From assembly GCA_016705235.1 (NCBI GenBank), contig JADIYP010000001.1, positions 496,001 to 560,000 of the forward strand: a DNA stretch of 64,000 nt, read 5' to 3'. Made by a program: the position numbers and the translations under genes. Below the pieces are notes generated by a model. The model saw only the letters and a program-made list of their open reading frames with translations. It ran no database searches and was not told where the DNA came from. This DNA comes from Candidatus Leptovillus affinis. Its GTDB lineage: Bacteria; Chloroflexota; Anaerolineae; Promineifilales; Promineifilaceae. This document shows positions 7,185 through 15,537 of this stretch, piece after piece; the first letter of the stretch is position 1; each line of letters opens with the position of its first letter.

Positions 7185-7430
7185 TCATATCCTTCGACTT
7201 CCGTATAACATTCATTTTGCTTCGGCACTTTCTGAGTAATGTGGGATAAAACAAGCCCCGGCCATTCCCTTTCCCCCTCTCTCCCAACACCGCAATAATA
7301 CTACCACAAACCATTGGCCTCCCCGCCAAAATTTGCTAAACTTCCCTCGTTCAAACTTTGCCAAGCGTGCAAGAATAGTAGGTCTTCAATAGAAATTTAA
7401 ATCTGAATAAATCGAACCCTTTTACGAGCT
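7185..7430. other. Intergenic region between the DUF2075 gene and the tandem repeat
   Basis: I see no gene, hairpin or clear promoter here. It is AT-rich like the preceding gene and probably contains that gene's minus-strand promoter. Confidence 0.4.
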
Positions 7431-7745
7431 GCAGAAATGGTTTCTGGCATGTGCGATCTCGTTTCTGACCCCCATGATCCCATTTCTGAGCCGCAGAAAT
7501 GGTTTCTGGCACACACGATCTCGTTTCTGGCAGTGCTGATCTCATTTCTGGCACGAACGATCTCATTTCTGAGCCGCAGAAATGGTTTCTGGCACATACG
7601 ATCTCGTTTCTGAGCCGTAGAAATCGTTTCTGGCACATACGATCTCGTTTCTGAGCCGCAGAAATGGTTTCTGGCACATACGATCTCGTTTCTAACGCCA
7701 ACGATCTCATTTTTGAGCCACAGAAATGGTTTCTGGCAGAAAAAA
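7431..7745. repeat. Tandem array of 20-21 bp units, paired as 41-bp higher-order repeats
   Basis: Units of the two types GTTTCTGGCACATACGATCTC and GTTTCTGAGCCGCAGAAATG alternate with small variations across about 310 bp. The second type contains CATTTCTG/CAGAAATG-like inverted arms, so many small hairpins are possible. All frames through it translate as low-complexity repeats. It ends just before the gene at 7882. No Cas-like gene is near and the spacing is too short for CRISPR. Confidence 0.85.
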
Positions 7746-7881
7746 TCGGGTTTCTTAGAGAAGTCGCGGGCGGTGGCGCTTTTGTCAGTCGCACATCATC
7801 GCCAGATGCGCCATACCGCCTGAATTTCTCAAAACCCACCTTTATCGTCAAAGTTCCAGTACACAATAGGAGGTTTTTTCC

Positions 7882-8532
7882 ATGTCGTATCAAAATTCCA
7901 ACGAACGATTATTAGCCGCCCAAATGGCCATCGAAAATGCCCTGAGCGATGCCGACATCAAAGCCGAATTGGCTTTGTTTGGCTACGATGAAGCCAGGTT
8001 GTTGGCTGGCAAAGCCCTATCCGAAGAAGCCAAATCCCTCAGCCAGACCCAGTTGGTTGAATATGGCGAGCAATACGCCGCCTCAAATGATTTTTACGCC
8101 AAATGGGAAGCGGCTAAAACGGCTTATTCCCGTTCGCTCAAAGTGGCGCGCATCGCCTTTAAGGACAACAGCAAAGCACAATCCTCCCTGAAGCTGAACG
8201 GCGCGCGCAAAGGCAGTTTTTATGGCTGGCTGAATCAGGCGGAAGATTTTTATGCCAATTTACTGGCAAACCCGGACCTGACGGCCGTTCTGGCCGGTTA
8301 CGGCTACGACGAAGCCAAACTCCAGACCGAAGCCGCCCTCGTCGCCACCGCCGACGCCGCCAATAATTTGCAGCAAACGGAAATCGGCGAAGCCCAAGAC
8401 GCCACCAAAGCCCGCGACGCCAAGCTCGATGAACTGGACGACTGGGTCAACGACTTCCGCGGCATCGCCGAAGTCGCCCTGGCCGACCGGCCGCAGCTTT
8501 TGGAAAAACTCGCCTTCGGCCCCATGCCCTAG
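7882..8532 (+). CDS. Hypothetical alpha-helical protein with internal duplication
   Basis: The protein has 216 residues, predicted soluble, acidic and rich in Ala. Two halves resemble each other: 'DADIKAELALFGYDEARLL' (about 22-40) and 'NPDLTAVLAGYGYDEAKLQ' (about 130-148), each followed by a long helical stretch. This suggests duplication of a helical hairpin of about 100 residues. A perfect AGGAGG at 7868-7873 precedes the ATG at 7882. I do not recognise the family and assign no function. A strong hairpin terminator follows. Confidence 0.75.
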   Translation: MSYQNSNERLLAAQMAIENALSDADIKAELALFGYDEARLLAGKALSEEAKSLSQTQLVEYGEQYAASNDFYAKWEAAKTAYSRSLKVARIAFKDNSKAQSSLKLNGARKGSFYGWLNQAEDFYANLLANPDLTAVLAGYGYDEAKLQTEAALVATADAANNLQQTEIGEAQDATKARDAKLDELDDWVNDFRGIAEVALADRPQLLEKLAFGPMP

Positions 8533-8580
8533 CTGAAAACAAAAACCCTCCCGGAAGTTCGGAACTTCCGGGAGGGTTTA
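8529..8580. terminator. Bidirectional hairpin terminator (repeat E, copy 1)
   Basis: A 15-bp perfect stem (8544-8558 with 8564-8578, loop TCGGA) lies between convergent genes. On the minus strand it is followed by a T-rich tail (complement of AAAACAAAAA), which suits termination of the toxin-antitoxin operon. The same hairpin with the same AGCTGAAAACAAAA flank recurs at 9411-9454. Confidence 0.8.
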
Positions 8581-8603
8581 CTCATCAGGGATTAGGCCCC
8601 TTT

Positions 8604-8831
8604 TTATTGACCGTACTTACGTCCCTCGTGAATAAAAGCCACAATGTCTTCCCTGCTTAAATTCAGGTCAACCCCCTCAACATCCAAGGGCGAACCACTC
8701 ACCGCCTCCGGCGTAATGACAAACGTCTGCCCATCCTTGCCCCGCACACGGACCTCACCCTCACGTATCGCTTTCTCCAGTAAAGAGGCCAGATTTTGGC
8801 GAGCCTCCGAATATGTATAAACCGTACTCAT
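8604..8831 (-). CDS. Phd/YefM-type antitoxin
   Basis: The protein has 75 residues. 'YTYSEARQNLASLLEKA' is the typical N-terminal DNA-binding segment of the Phd/YefM fold, followed by 'VRVRGKDGQTFVI'. The variable C-terminus would wrap the toxin. It is second in its operon: its ATG overlaps the TGA of the PIN toxin gene (ATGA), the reverse of the usual order. It should neutralise the PIN RNase and autoregulate the operon. Confidence 0.85.
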   Translation of the reverse strand: MSTVYTYSEARQNLASLLEKAIREGEVRVRGKDGQTFVITPEAVSGSPLDVEGVDLNLSREDIVAFIHEGRKYGQ

Positions 8832-9229
8832 GCTGTCACCTCTAGCACCTGCGCTTTTGCCGATTTAGCAGATTGAACCAGACCCTCATCCAACGACAAC
8901 AAAGGCGAATTATATTTGATGGCACAACGCACCAGGTAAGCGTCATAGGCATAAATATTTAGAGCATCTGCTAACCTGATTGCTTCTTCAATCTCCACAT
9001 CCACAAAACGGACCGGTATTTTTTGATACAACTCAATCGCCCGAATCGCATCTTCCACAGTTATCCGGCGGCGTTTGAGCATAGCCGAAAAGGCATTTCC
9101 AATCTCCCAACGAATCGAATGGGGAGCAATCAAATCGACATCTTGCGTTAACTGCACCAACCGGGCTTTTTCCGCCTCATTCGTCACCACTGCAATCAGA
9201 ACCGATGCATCCACCACCACATTAGCCAC
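8828..9229 (-). CDS. vapC: PIN-domain RNase toxin (VapC-like)
   Basis: The protein has 133 residues. The PIN acidic residues are visible: Asp in 'VVDASVLI', Glu in 'RWEIGNA', Asp in 'YAYDAYLV' and Asp in 'LLSLDEGL'. PIN toxins cleave tRNA or rRNA with Mg2+. The gene precedes its Phd-type antitoxin and overlaps it by four bases. Toxin-first order implies that translational coupling, rather than excess upstream antitoxin, sets the ratio. Confidence 0.87.
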   Translation of the reverse strand: MANVVVDASVLIAVVTNEAEKARLVQLTQDVDLIAPHSIRWEIGNAFSAMLKRRRITVEDAIRAIELYQKIPVRFVDVEIEEAIRLADALNIYAYDAYLVRCAIKYNSPLLSLDEGLVQSAKSAKAQVLEVTA

Positions 9230-9301
9230 GAAATCAATCCTCTTTGATTAACCAATAGTCCAATCATTATAATCTTCCCGTTTCAGAATGGTCAAGGCAG
9301 C

Positions 9302-9410
9302 CTAGCAGTCTGTCGGAGAACCTCTTTTTGTAGCCGGGGTATCCTTACCCCGCCTCTGGAAGGCGCGGTAAGAAACCGCGGTTACGGGTACTTTTCCGAC
9401 AAACTGCTAG
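9302..9410 (+). repeat. 109-bp cruciform-forming element, copy 3
   Basis: Intact copy with both CTAG ends, nearly identical to copy 1 (GGTTAC replaces GGCTAC near the right end). Its right CTAG joins directly to the AGCTGAAAAC flank of repeat E copy 2. Confidence 0.88.
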
Positions 9411-9454
9411 CTGAAAACAAAACCCTCCCGGAAGTTCGGAACTTCCGGGAGGGT
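9411..9454. terminator. Hairpin terminator-like repeat E, copy 2
   Basis: ACCCTCCCGGAAGT (9422-9435) pairs with 9441-9454 around the loop TCGGA. It is the same hairpin and left flank as 8529-8578. It sits upstream of the glycosyltransferase gene. Confidence 0.75.
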
Positions 9455-9514
9455 CTGGCTGCCAGGGCAGGCCCCACGTTGACGAACCTCCGCATTCATA
9501 GTTTAATCCCCCGC

Positions 9515-11561
9515 ATGGACCGCCAACCCACATCACGCCACCACACCCACAACCTCTGGCCCTGGCTGATGGTCGCCCTGCTGCTGCTGGCCTTCGCCCT
9601 GCGCCTGCACCGCGCCGGCGACCGCGCCGTCTGGTGGGACGAAGGCTGGTCGGTCTGGGTCGCCCGCCAATCCCTGGCCCAAATCGCCTACCAGACCGGC
9701 CACGACGTCCACCCGCCGGTCTATTTCTGGCTGCTGCACCTGTGGCGCGCCGCCAGCGGCGACAGCGAATTTGGCCTGCGCATGTTCTCGGCCGTCTTCG
9801 GCACACTCACCATCGCCGCCACCTATCTGCTGGGCCGCGCCACAGCCAACAAACCAGTCGGCTTCCTCGCCGCCCTCTTCCTCACCCTCTCCCGCTTCCA
9901 CATCGTCTGGTCCCAAGAGATGCGCATGTACGCCCTGGCCGGTTTCCTGGCTGTGCTGGGAACCTGGGCCGCCCGCCGCGTCTGGGCGCGCGGCAAACCG
10001 GCCGACTACGCCCTCTACATTTTCTGCATGACGGCCGGACTGCTGACCCTCTACCTCTTCTTCCCCATCCCCGTAGCCATCAACATCGCCTGGCTGTGGG
10101 AACTGCGACACGCCCCCAACCGCCGCCAATCCTTGCTGAAATGGGGGGCGGCGCAGCTTGTCATCCTGGGCATCGTCGGGGCGTGGCTGGTTTATGCCCT
10201 GCCCGGCTTCCTCAGCACCTCGTCGGGGGCTGGGGCGGTTGGGGAACGGCCGTCGCTGGCCCCTCACCGCCGCCCTCGCCGCCGTGGTGATAGGCGTGTC
10301 GCTGGCCGGTATGCGCGGGTATTACAACGGCCGTGTCCGCATCGACGACTACACTTCCCTGGGCCGCGCCCTACAAGCCTACGCCCACCCCGGCGACGCC
10401 GTCGTGCTCTACAGCGACCGCGACTGGCCGATTTTCGCCTACCACTACCCCGACGATTGGACCGGGCTGCCCCATTTGTGGGACGTCGGTCCGCAAACCG
10501 CCGCCGATTTTCTGACGCCCCTTTGGGAAAGCAGCGACGGCCTGTGGCTGGTCGTCACCCCCTACGCCGGGGTAACCGACCCAGGCGGCCACGCACCCGC
10601 CTGGCTGGCCGAACGGGCCACGGCCGTTCGGGAATACCCCTACGGCGACAAAGCCCTGCGCTTCTACGCCCGCACCCCGGAACGCGCCGCCCAGATGGAA
10701 ACGCTCAACCCCGCCGCCCACCCCCGCTTCCCCGCCGACATCATCATCGCCCCCGGCGTCACCCTGACCGGCTTTGATCAGGCCAGCCGCGACTACGCCA
10801 GCGGCGACACCGTGCATCTGGGCGTCTACTGGCAGCGCGCCGCAGCCGCGAAGGAGGCTTATGCCGAAGCGGAAGTGGGCCTGATGGACGAAAACGGCCG
10901 TGCCTGGCAGTGGGAATATGTGCCGCTGTCGCCGGAAAGAGCCTGGGCGGAAGACGGCCGTTTGCGCGACGAACTCGCCCTCCTCATCCCGCCGGAAGCG
11001 CCCGCCGGCGAGTACACCTTCTACGTCTTCAACAACCAGGGCGAGACAAGCCACTTCGGCGGCTTCCGCCTGCGCCAGCGGCAGACAACCTTCGTCAATC
11101 TGGCCGACGTGACCATCAGCCGACCGCTGGACGTGGCCTTTGCCAACGGCATCCGCCTGCTGGGTTATGACATCGCCAACGAAAGCGTCGCCCCCGGCGG
11201 CGCGCTGCACATGACGCTCTACTGGCAAACCGACCAGGCCGTCACCCAGCCCTACAAGGTCTTCACCCACCTGCTGGGCGAGGTCTACAACGCGGAAACG
11301 GACAACTTTTTGTGGGGCCAGCAAGACAACGAGCCGGTGAACGGCCGTCGCCCCACCACCGGCTGGCGGCCCGGCGAAGTGATCATCGACGCCTACGCCA
11401 TGCCCATCGCCGCCAACGCCCCGGCGGGCGTCTACACGCTGGAAATTGGCCTATACGATCCCATTACCGGCGCGCGGCTGCCGGTGGTGGATGAATCGGG
11501 AACGGCCGTAGCCGACCATGTGGTGCTGGAAACGGCCGTGACCGTCACGCCGCTCGAATGA
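9515..11561 (+). pseudogene. GT-C family membrane glycosyltransferase (PMT/GT39-like), broken by an internal deletion and frameshift
   Basis: The first half, from the ATG at 9515, has a GT-C start: a TM helix, then 'VWWDEGWSVWVA' with the catalytic Asp-Glu of the first external loop, 'HPPVYFWLLHLW' and several TM helices up to 'WLVYALPGFLSTSS'. Near 10215-10240 the coding frame changes. It resumes with a single TM and the C-terminal region ('MRGYYNGRVRIDDYTSL', then two beta-sandwich-like segments with 'LLGYDIANES' and 'MTLYWQTDQAV'). Several TM helices expected between the two halves are absent, so a real internal deletion of roughly 100-200 codons, or an assembly collapse, is likely. An intact relative would transfer a sugar from a polyprenyl phosphate on the outer face. 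Confidence 0.72.
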
Positions 11562-11567
11562 GCAAAA

Positions 11568-11597
11568 TTGACAACGCGCCGCCAAACGTCTTACAAT
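11568..11597 (+). promoter_or_regulatory. Sigma-70 promoter of the AbrB/PIN operon
   Basis: TTGACA (11568-11573), an 18-base spacer and TACAAT (11592-11597) give a near-consensus promoter. The start would fall near 11604, with an AGAGGTGA ribosome site at 11621 ahead of the ATG at 11633. Confidence 0.75.
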
Positions 11598-11632
11598 TAA
11601 GTCGGAATAGTAAGACAACAAGAGGTGATTTT

Positions 11633-11878
11633 ATGCCCGTTCGTTTATCTTCCAAAGGACAGTTGGTCATTCCCAGCGAGGTGCGCAAATCGTTGGGGTT
11701 AAAGCCGGGCGACCGGTTTGATGTCAGGCTGGAAAATGACGAGATTATCCTGACCCCCGTCAATCAATCCTCAGCCCTGGCTCGTCTGTATGGCAAGTAC
11801 CGGCAAAGCGAACTATTAAACGCCCTACAAACCGAACATCAGGAAGAATTAACGTCTCAAAATAGTGACAGCATTTAA
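11633..11878 (+). CDS. AbrB/SpoVT-type antitoxin (VapB-like)
   Basis: The protein has 81 residues. 'RLSSKGQLVIPSEVRKSLGL' and 'GDRFDVRLENDEIILTP' are the classic swapped-hairpin AbrB DNA-binding domain; the C-terminal half would bind the toxin. I chose the ATG at 11633 because it has an AGGTGA box and lies downstream of the clear promoter at 11568-11597. It precedes the PIN gene by three bases, the usual antitoxin-first order. It probably autoregulates at its promoter. Confidence 0.88.
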   Translation: MPVRLSSKGQLVIPSEVRKSLGLKPGDRFDVRLENDEIILTPVNQSSALARLYGKYRQSELLNALQTEHQEELTSQNSDSI

Positions 11879-11881
11879 CAC

Positions 11882-12307
11882 ATGGAAAACACATTCATTC
11901 TCGATGCCTGGGCGCTAATCGCCTTGTTGCAGCAAGAAGAACCGGCCGCCGGGCGCGTTCATACGCTGTTAAACCGGGCGCAAACCGATGAGCAAATACA
12001 GTTGCTCATGTCACTGATTAATTTAGGCGAACTGTTTTATATTGTCAGCCGCCTTCAGGGTGAAGATGAAGCGCGTCAGACCATCGCCGACATTCGCCAA
12101 CTGCCTCTGACATTACTGCAAGCCACCGAAGAGCGCATTTTTGCTGCGGCCCAGCTAAAGGCAAGTCACCGGCTGTCATATGCAGATGCTTTTGCCGCCG
12201 CCGCATCCCTGGAGTTTCAAGGCGTGCTGCTAACCGGCGATCCGGAATTGATCGCCCTGGCCGATCATCTGCCCGTTGAAAATTTGCGACAAAGCACCCC
12301 ATCATGA
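11882..12307 (+). CDS. vapC: PIN-domain RNase toxin (VapC-like)
   Basis: The protein has 141 residues. 'FILDAWALIALLQQEEPA' carries the first PIN Asp, 'LINLGELFYI' the Glu, 'LSYADAFAAAAS' the third acid and 'LLTGDPELIAL' the fourth. It is a predicted Mg-dependent ribonuclease paired with the AbrB-like antitoxin. Its TGA overlaps the ATG of the next gene (yjbQ) by four bases, which may reflect read-through coupling rather than a shared job. Confidence 0.88.
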   Translation: MENTFILDAWALIALLQQEEPAAGRVHTLLNRAQTDEQIQLLMSLINLGELFYIVSRLQGEDEARQTIADIRQLPLTLLQATEERIFAAAQLKASHRLSYADAFAAAASLEFQGVLLTGDPELIALADHLPVENLRQSTPS

Positions 12308-12741
12308 CCTGGTTCCAAAAAGAAATCACCTTATCCCCGAAAGGGCGCGGCTTTCACCTGGTGACGGCCGAAATTGTGCAGCAGATCCCCGAACTGCGGG
12401 ACTATACCGTGGGGCTGGCCCACGTCTTCATCCAGCACACCTCCGCCTCGCTGACGCTAAACGAAAACGCCGACCCGACCGTGCGTCAGGACTTCGAGAG
12501 CCATTTCAACAAGCTGGCTCCCGAAAACGCACCCTATTATCGGCACACCGATGAAGGGCCAGACGACATGCCGGCGCACCTGAAGGCGGCGCTCTTGGGC
12601 GCGAGCGTGACGATGCCGATTAAGAACGGCCGTCTCCACCTGGGCATGTGGCAGGGCATTTACCTGTGCGAACACCGTGACCGGGCGCACAGCCGGCGGC
12701 TGGTTGTGACGTTGAACGGGGAAACCAGGGGTAATGCGTGA
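12304..12741 (+). CDS. yjbQ: YjbQ/UPF0047 family protein
   Basis: The protein has 145 residues. The family core is present: 'HVFIQHTSASLTLNENADP', 'DDMPAHLKAALLG' and 'GMWQGIYLCEHRD', with conserved His residues. Members fold as a small beta-alpha barrel-like trimer; in E. coli YjbQ has weak thiamine-phosphate synthase activity, but its true role is unsettled. It overlaps the PIN toxin gene by ATGA. Confidence 0.88.
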   Translation: MTWFQKEITLSPKGRGFHLVTAEIVQQIPELRDYTVGLAHVFIQHTSASLTLNENADPTVRQDFESHFNKLAPENAPYYRHTDEGPDDMPAHLKAALLGASVTMPIKNGRLHLGMWQGIYLCEHRDRAHSRRLVVTLNGETRGNA

Positions 12742-12804
12742 GCATGATGCGTGAAAAGAGATTGTTGCGCAGCAGATAGAGCGAGAGGCGAGCAGACACA
12801 CACC

Positions 12805-13392
12805 ATGATGACTGAACTTTCTGACGAAGCGCTCATCGAGCGCATCCAAAACGGCGACAAGGCCGCCTGCGCCATCTGCATGGACCGCTACGGCCCGGAT
12901 ATTTACCGGCTGGCCCTCAGCCTGCTGCACAACGAAGCCGACGCCGAAGACGTGATGCAGGAGACATTTCTGAACGCTTTTCGGGCGATGGCTTCCTTTG
13001 AAGGACGGGCCAACATCAAAACCTGGCTTTACCGCATCACCTATAACAACGCCCTGATGCGCCTGCGCAAAACAGACCCCACCACGGCTTCGATTGAGGA
13101 AATCTGGCTCACAGAGACCGGTTTTGTGCCGCGTCAATTGTTTGATTGGTGCTGCCTGCCGGAACGTGAAGTGACCATTGAGGAAGTAAGACAAGAATTG
13201 GAAACGGCCGTCACCAATCTCCCGCCCAAACTGCAAACCGTCTTCATCATGCGCGAAGTGGAAGGGTTATCGACTCAAGAAACGGCCGAAACGCTCAACA
13301 TCTCCATCGACGTGGTAAAGACGCGCCTTTACCGCGCGCGCCAACACCTGCAAGAACATCTCAACACCTTCGCCGACACGCCTGAAAGGTAA
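12805..13392 (+). CDS. ECF-type RNA polymerase sigma factor
   Basis: The protein has about 195 residues. Region 2 is 'NEADAEDVMQETFLNAFRAM' with 'IKTWLYRITYNNALMRLRK'; region 4 is 'LPPKLQTVFIMREVEGLS' plus 'VVKTRLYRARQHLQE'. No region 3 is present, as expected for ECF factors. Start choice is between ATG 12805 and ATG 12808; an upstream frame to 12751 passes through the GCGTGATGCG repeat and is unlikely. No anti-sigma factor gene is next to it, so its control is unclear. The linker between regions 2 and 4 is long and has two Cys ('FDWCCLPE'). Confidence 0.88.
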   Translation: MMTELSDEALIERIQNGDKAACAICMDRYGPDIYRLALSLLHNEADAEDVMQETFLNAFRAMASFEGRANIKTWLYRITYNNALMRLRKTDPTTASIEEIWLTETGFVPRQLFDWCCLPEREVTIEEVRQELETAVTNLPPKLQTVFIMREVEGLSTQETAETLNISIDVVKTRLYRARQHLQEHLNTFADTPER

Positions 13393-13399
13393 ACGGCCG

Positions 13400-15319
13400 T
13401 CAGGGCAACGGCCGTTCCGGCACAGCCAGCGACAACCACGCCGTATTTTGGAAAGAACCATCCGGCAGCGATTGGTACATCCCCACCCGCACCGCTTGCG
13501 GCGCAGAACCACCCGGCACAGACAACAGAAAATGGTCCGTCACCAACTCGCCGGGCTGCCAGCGCGACGTAGGATACCAGCCATTCACCGGATGCGTGCT
13601 GTCGGCCTGCGCCAAAATATCTTGCGGCCCGGCCGGCGGATCCTGCGCCACCAGGTGAACCGCCACGCTGTAATCGGCCAGCCCGGCCTGCTGCGCCTGC
13701 CAGGTAACGGTAAGCAGCAGTTGGTCAGCAGACAGCCACGCCAGATCCGCCTGATGGATGGCAATGCCGTTGCCCAGAGCCAGCGCGTCCGCAGCCGGGG
13801 CGATGGGGGCGATTTGCGGCCGGGTTTGAATTTCCACAATGTCGGGCGCCGCCGAAGTCAGGGAGATCGGCCCTAACAGAGTGGCCCACCAATCGGGGGA
13901 CCGCTGATAAAATGTTTTACTCAGGGTAAACAAATGGCTGTTTTGGGCGATGGCCGCAAAGTCATTGTCGTGATGCACCAGAGTCAGGTCGGGGAATTGG
14001 CCGTCGTAGGCCTGGGCGTAGGTCAGCGCCCAATAATCGTGGCCCCACAGCGCCATCAGCGTTTGCGCACGGCCGTCGGCCGCCGGTTGTATTCGCTGCG
14101 CCAGGGCGATGGTGTCGAAGGCGCTGCGGTCACGCGTAACCGCCAGCACATCCGGGCGGTTGGCGAAAAACAACCAGACCAGGAGTCCCAGCCCGCCAAC
14201 CACAACCAGCTTGCCCAGCGACGGCCGTTTGTGCCACACCCGTTCCGCCAACAACGCCAGCCCAATCGCCGCCATCGCCACAATCGGCAGCTTCACGGCC
14301 AGCAAGGCATCCGACACGCGCCCTTCCCAGACGATGAAGCTGATCGGCAGGTGCAGCGCCCAGGTGAACAGCAGCCCCCAGCGCTCTTGCCAACGCGCCG
14401 GGCTGCCGGGCAGCAGCAGCCCAACCGCGCCCAGAGCAGTCAGCAGCCAGGGCCAATCGTCGCTGAGCAGCGCCAGAATGCCACGAATCCGCTCCAGCCA
14501 GAGAACGGCCGTGTCCGGCACAATCACCAGATCAGAGCGCGTATAAAACACCAGCGCCCAAAATCCTTGCCAGGTTCCCGGCGAACTGTACGTCCAATCC
14601 GCGCCCATCCAGGCGCGCAGCGGCAGGTAAAGATAGGTCAGCGGCCCAATAAAACCGAGAGCCAACACCGGCAGCAGGTGGCGCACAACCAGCCGCCAAT
14701 GCGGAAACGCCCACAACAAGACAGCGGGCAAAAACAATGCGAAGGCGCGCTGGTGCGCCAACACCATGCCGCCCCAAAACGCCAGCCAGTACAGGTCCGA
14801 TTTTTGCCCGTTGCGGCCAAAACGCACGGCAAAGCACAAGGTGATAAAAGTGAGCGCCATAGACATGGTGTGGACTTCGGCCACGGAAGCATCCACCCAG
14901 ATGGAAGTTGCCAGGGCAAACATCAGCGACGCCACGGCCGCGACCAGCGGCTGAACGCCCAGGACCAGCATCAACTGCGCCAGCAAGGCCACGCTGATGG
15001 CCCCCCACACGGCCGAATAAAGCGACGCGCCCAGCGCCGGCGCCACACCCAGGCCGCGCAAAACCGTCACAAACAAAGAGCCAATGAAGGTGTACAGGGG
15101 ATAGCCGTTGTAGTGGATGGTTCCCCAACGCGGCAGGGCGTTTTGGATTTCGCCCACGTCGGTGGCATAAGGGTGGCTGCTGCCGTTGATATGCAGTTGA
15201 AGGGTAGTTAGAAAAAGAAGAAAGGAGATGAGGGCCACAAGCAGAACGGCCGTACGGCCGTTCATTTGCCAATCTCTGGCCCAGGTTTTTTGAATTGCTT
15301 GCAACAGGTTGTACCTCAA
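13400..15319 (-). CDS. DUF2723-type membrane glycosyltransferase (protein O-mannosyltransferase-like)
   Basis: The protein has about 639 residues. 'DVGEIQNALPRWGTIHYNGYP' in the first external loop holds the DUF2723/GT-C acidic motif, followed by about ten TM helices. A soluble C-terminal part has the same 'W.PGE...D.F.L' beta-domain pattern as the broken gene at 9515-11561. It is predicted to move a sugar from polyprenyl phosphate to an extracytoplasmic acceptor. The first codon at 15319 is TTG; an ATG at 15265 ('MNGRTAVLL') is the alternative. It converges with the sigma factor gene, with an eight-base gap. Confidence 0.78.
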   Translation of the reverse strand: MRYNLLQAIQKTWARDWQMNGRTAVLLVALISFLLFLTTLQLHINGSSHPYATDVGEIQNALPRWGTIHYNGYPLYTFIGSLFVTVLRGLGVAPALGASLYSAVWGAISVALLAQLMLVLGVQPLVAAVASLMFALATSIWVDASVAEVHTMSMALTFITLCFAVRFGRNGQKSDLYWLAFWGGMVLAHQRAFALFLPAVLLWAFPHWRLVVRHLLPVLALGFIGPLTYLYLPLRAWMGADWTYSSPGTWQGFWALVFYTRSDLVIVPDTAVLWLERIRGILALLSDDWPWLLTALGAVGLLLPGSPARWQERWGLLFTWALHLPISFIVWEGRVSDALLAVKLPIVAMAAIGLALLAERVWHKRPSLGKLVVVGGLGLLVWLFFANRPDVLAVTRDRSAFDTIALAQRIQPAADGRAQTLMALWGHDYWALTYAQAYDGQFPDLTLVHHDNDFAAIAQNSHLFTLSKTFYQRSPDWWATLLGPISLTSAAPDIVEIQTRPQIAPIAPAADALALGNGIAIHQADLAWLSADQLLLTVTWQAQQAGLADYSVAVHLVAQDPPAGPQDILAQADSTHPVNGWYPTSRWQPGELVTDHFLLSVPGGSAPQAVRVGMYQSLPDGSFQNTAWLSLAVPERPLP

Positions 15320-15361
15320 GATAAAAAGGGTCGTGGGAGCAACTGTTCAGATTTCTCGGGC

Positions 15362-15423
15362 AAGACCCCAAGGGTTTGGCGCCCAAATAATCCAAACTCT
15401 CAGGAGCAAACCCTTGGGGTCTG
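15362..15423 (+). repeat. CCCCAAGGGTTT-family inverted repeat, single unit
   Basis: GACCCCAAGGGTTTGG and AGCAAACCCTTGGGGTC flank a short centre. The left flank, CTGTTCAGATTTCTCGGGCAA, is also shared with the units at 37348, 47097 and 56610, so the mobile unit is longer than the hairpin. It lies in the divergent space between the DUF2723 gene and the SDR. Confidence 0.85.
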
Positions 15424-15537
15424 TATTGTTACTCGCGGGATTTTATATCAAGGCACAGCGGCGGCCAAAATGCGCTCATTTATTCGTGTGGGCTGCACGT
15501 CGCTGGTAACGACAAGAACACACAACAGGACACAGGC

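Noticed and set aside
7431..7745. Possible CRISPR array
   Set aside because: Units are contiguous 20-21 bp repeats without unique spacers and no cas genes are present.
13934..15211. Long plus-strand frame opposite the DUF2723 gene
   Set aside because: Shadow frame: Gln/Arg/His-rich, no domains, while the minus strand encodes a clear membrane enzyme.
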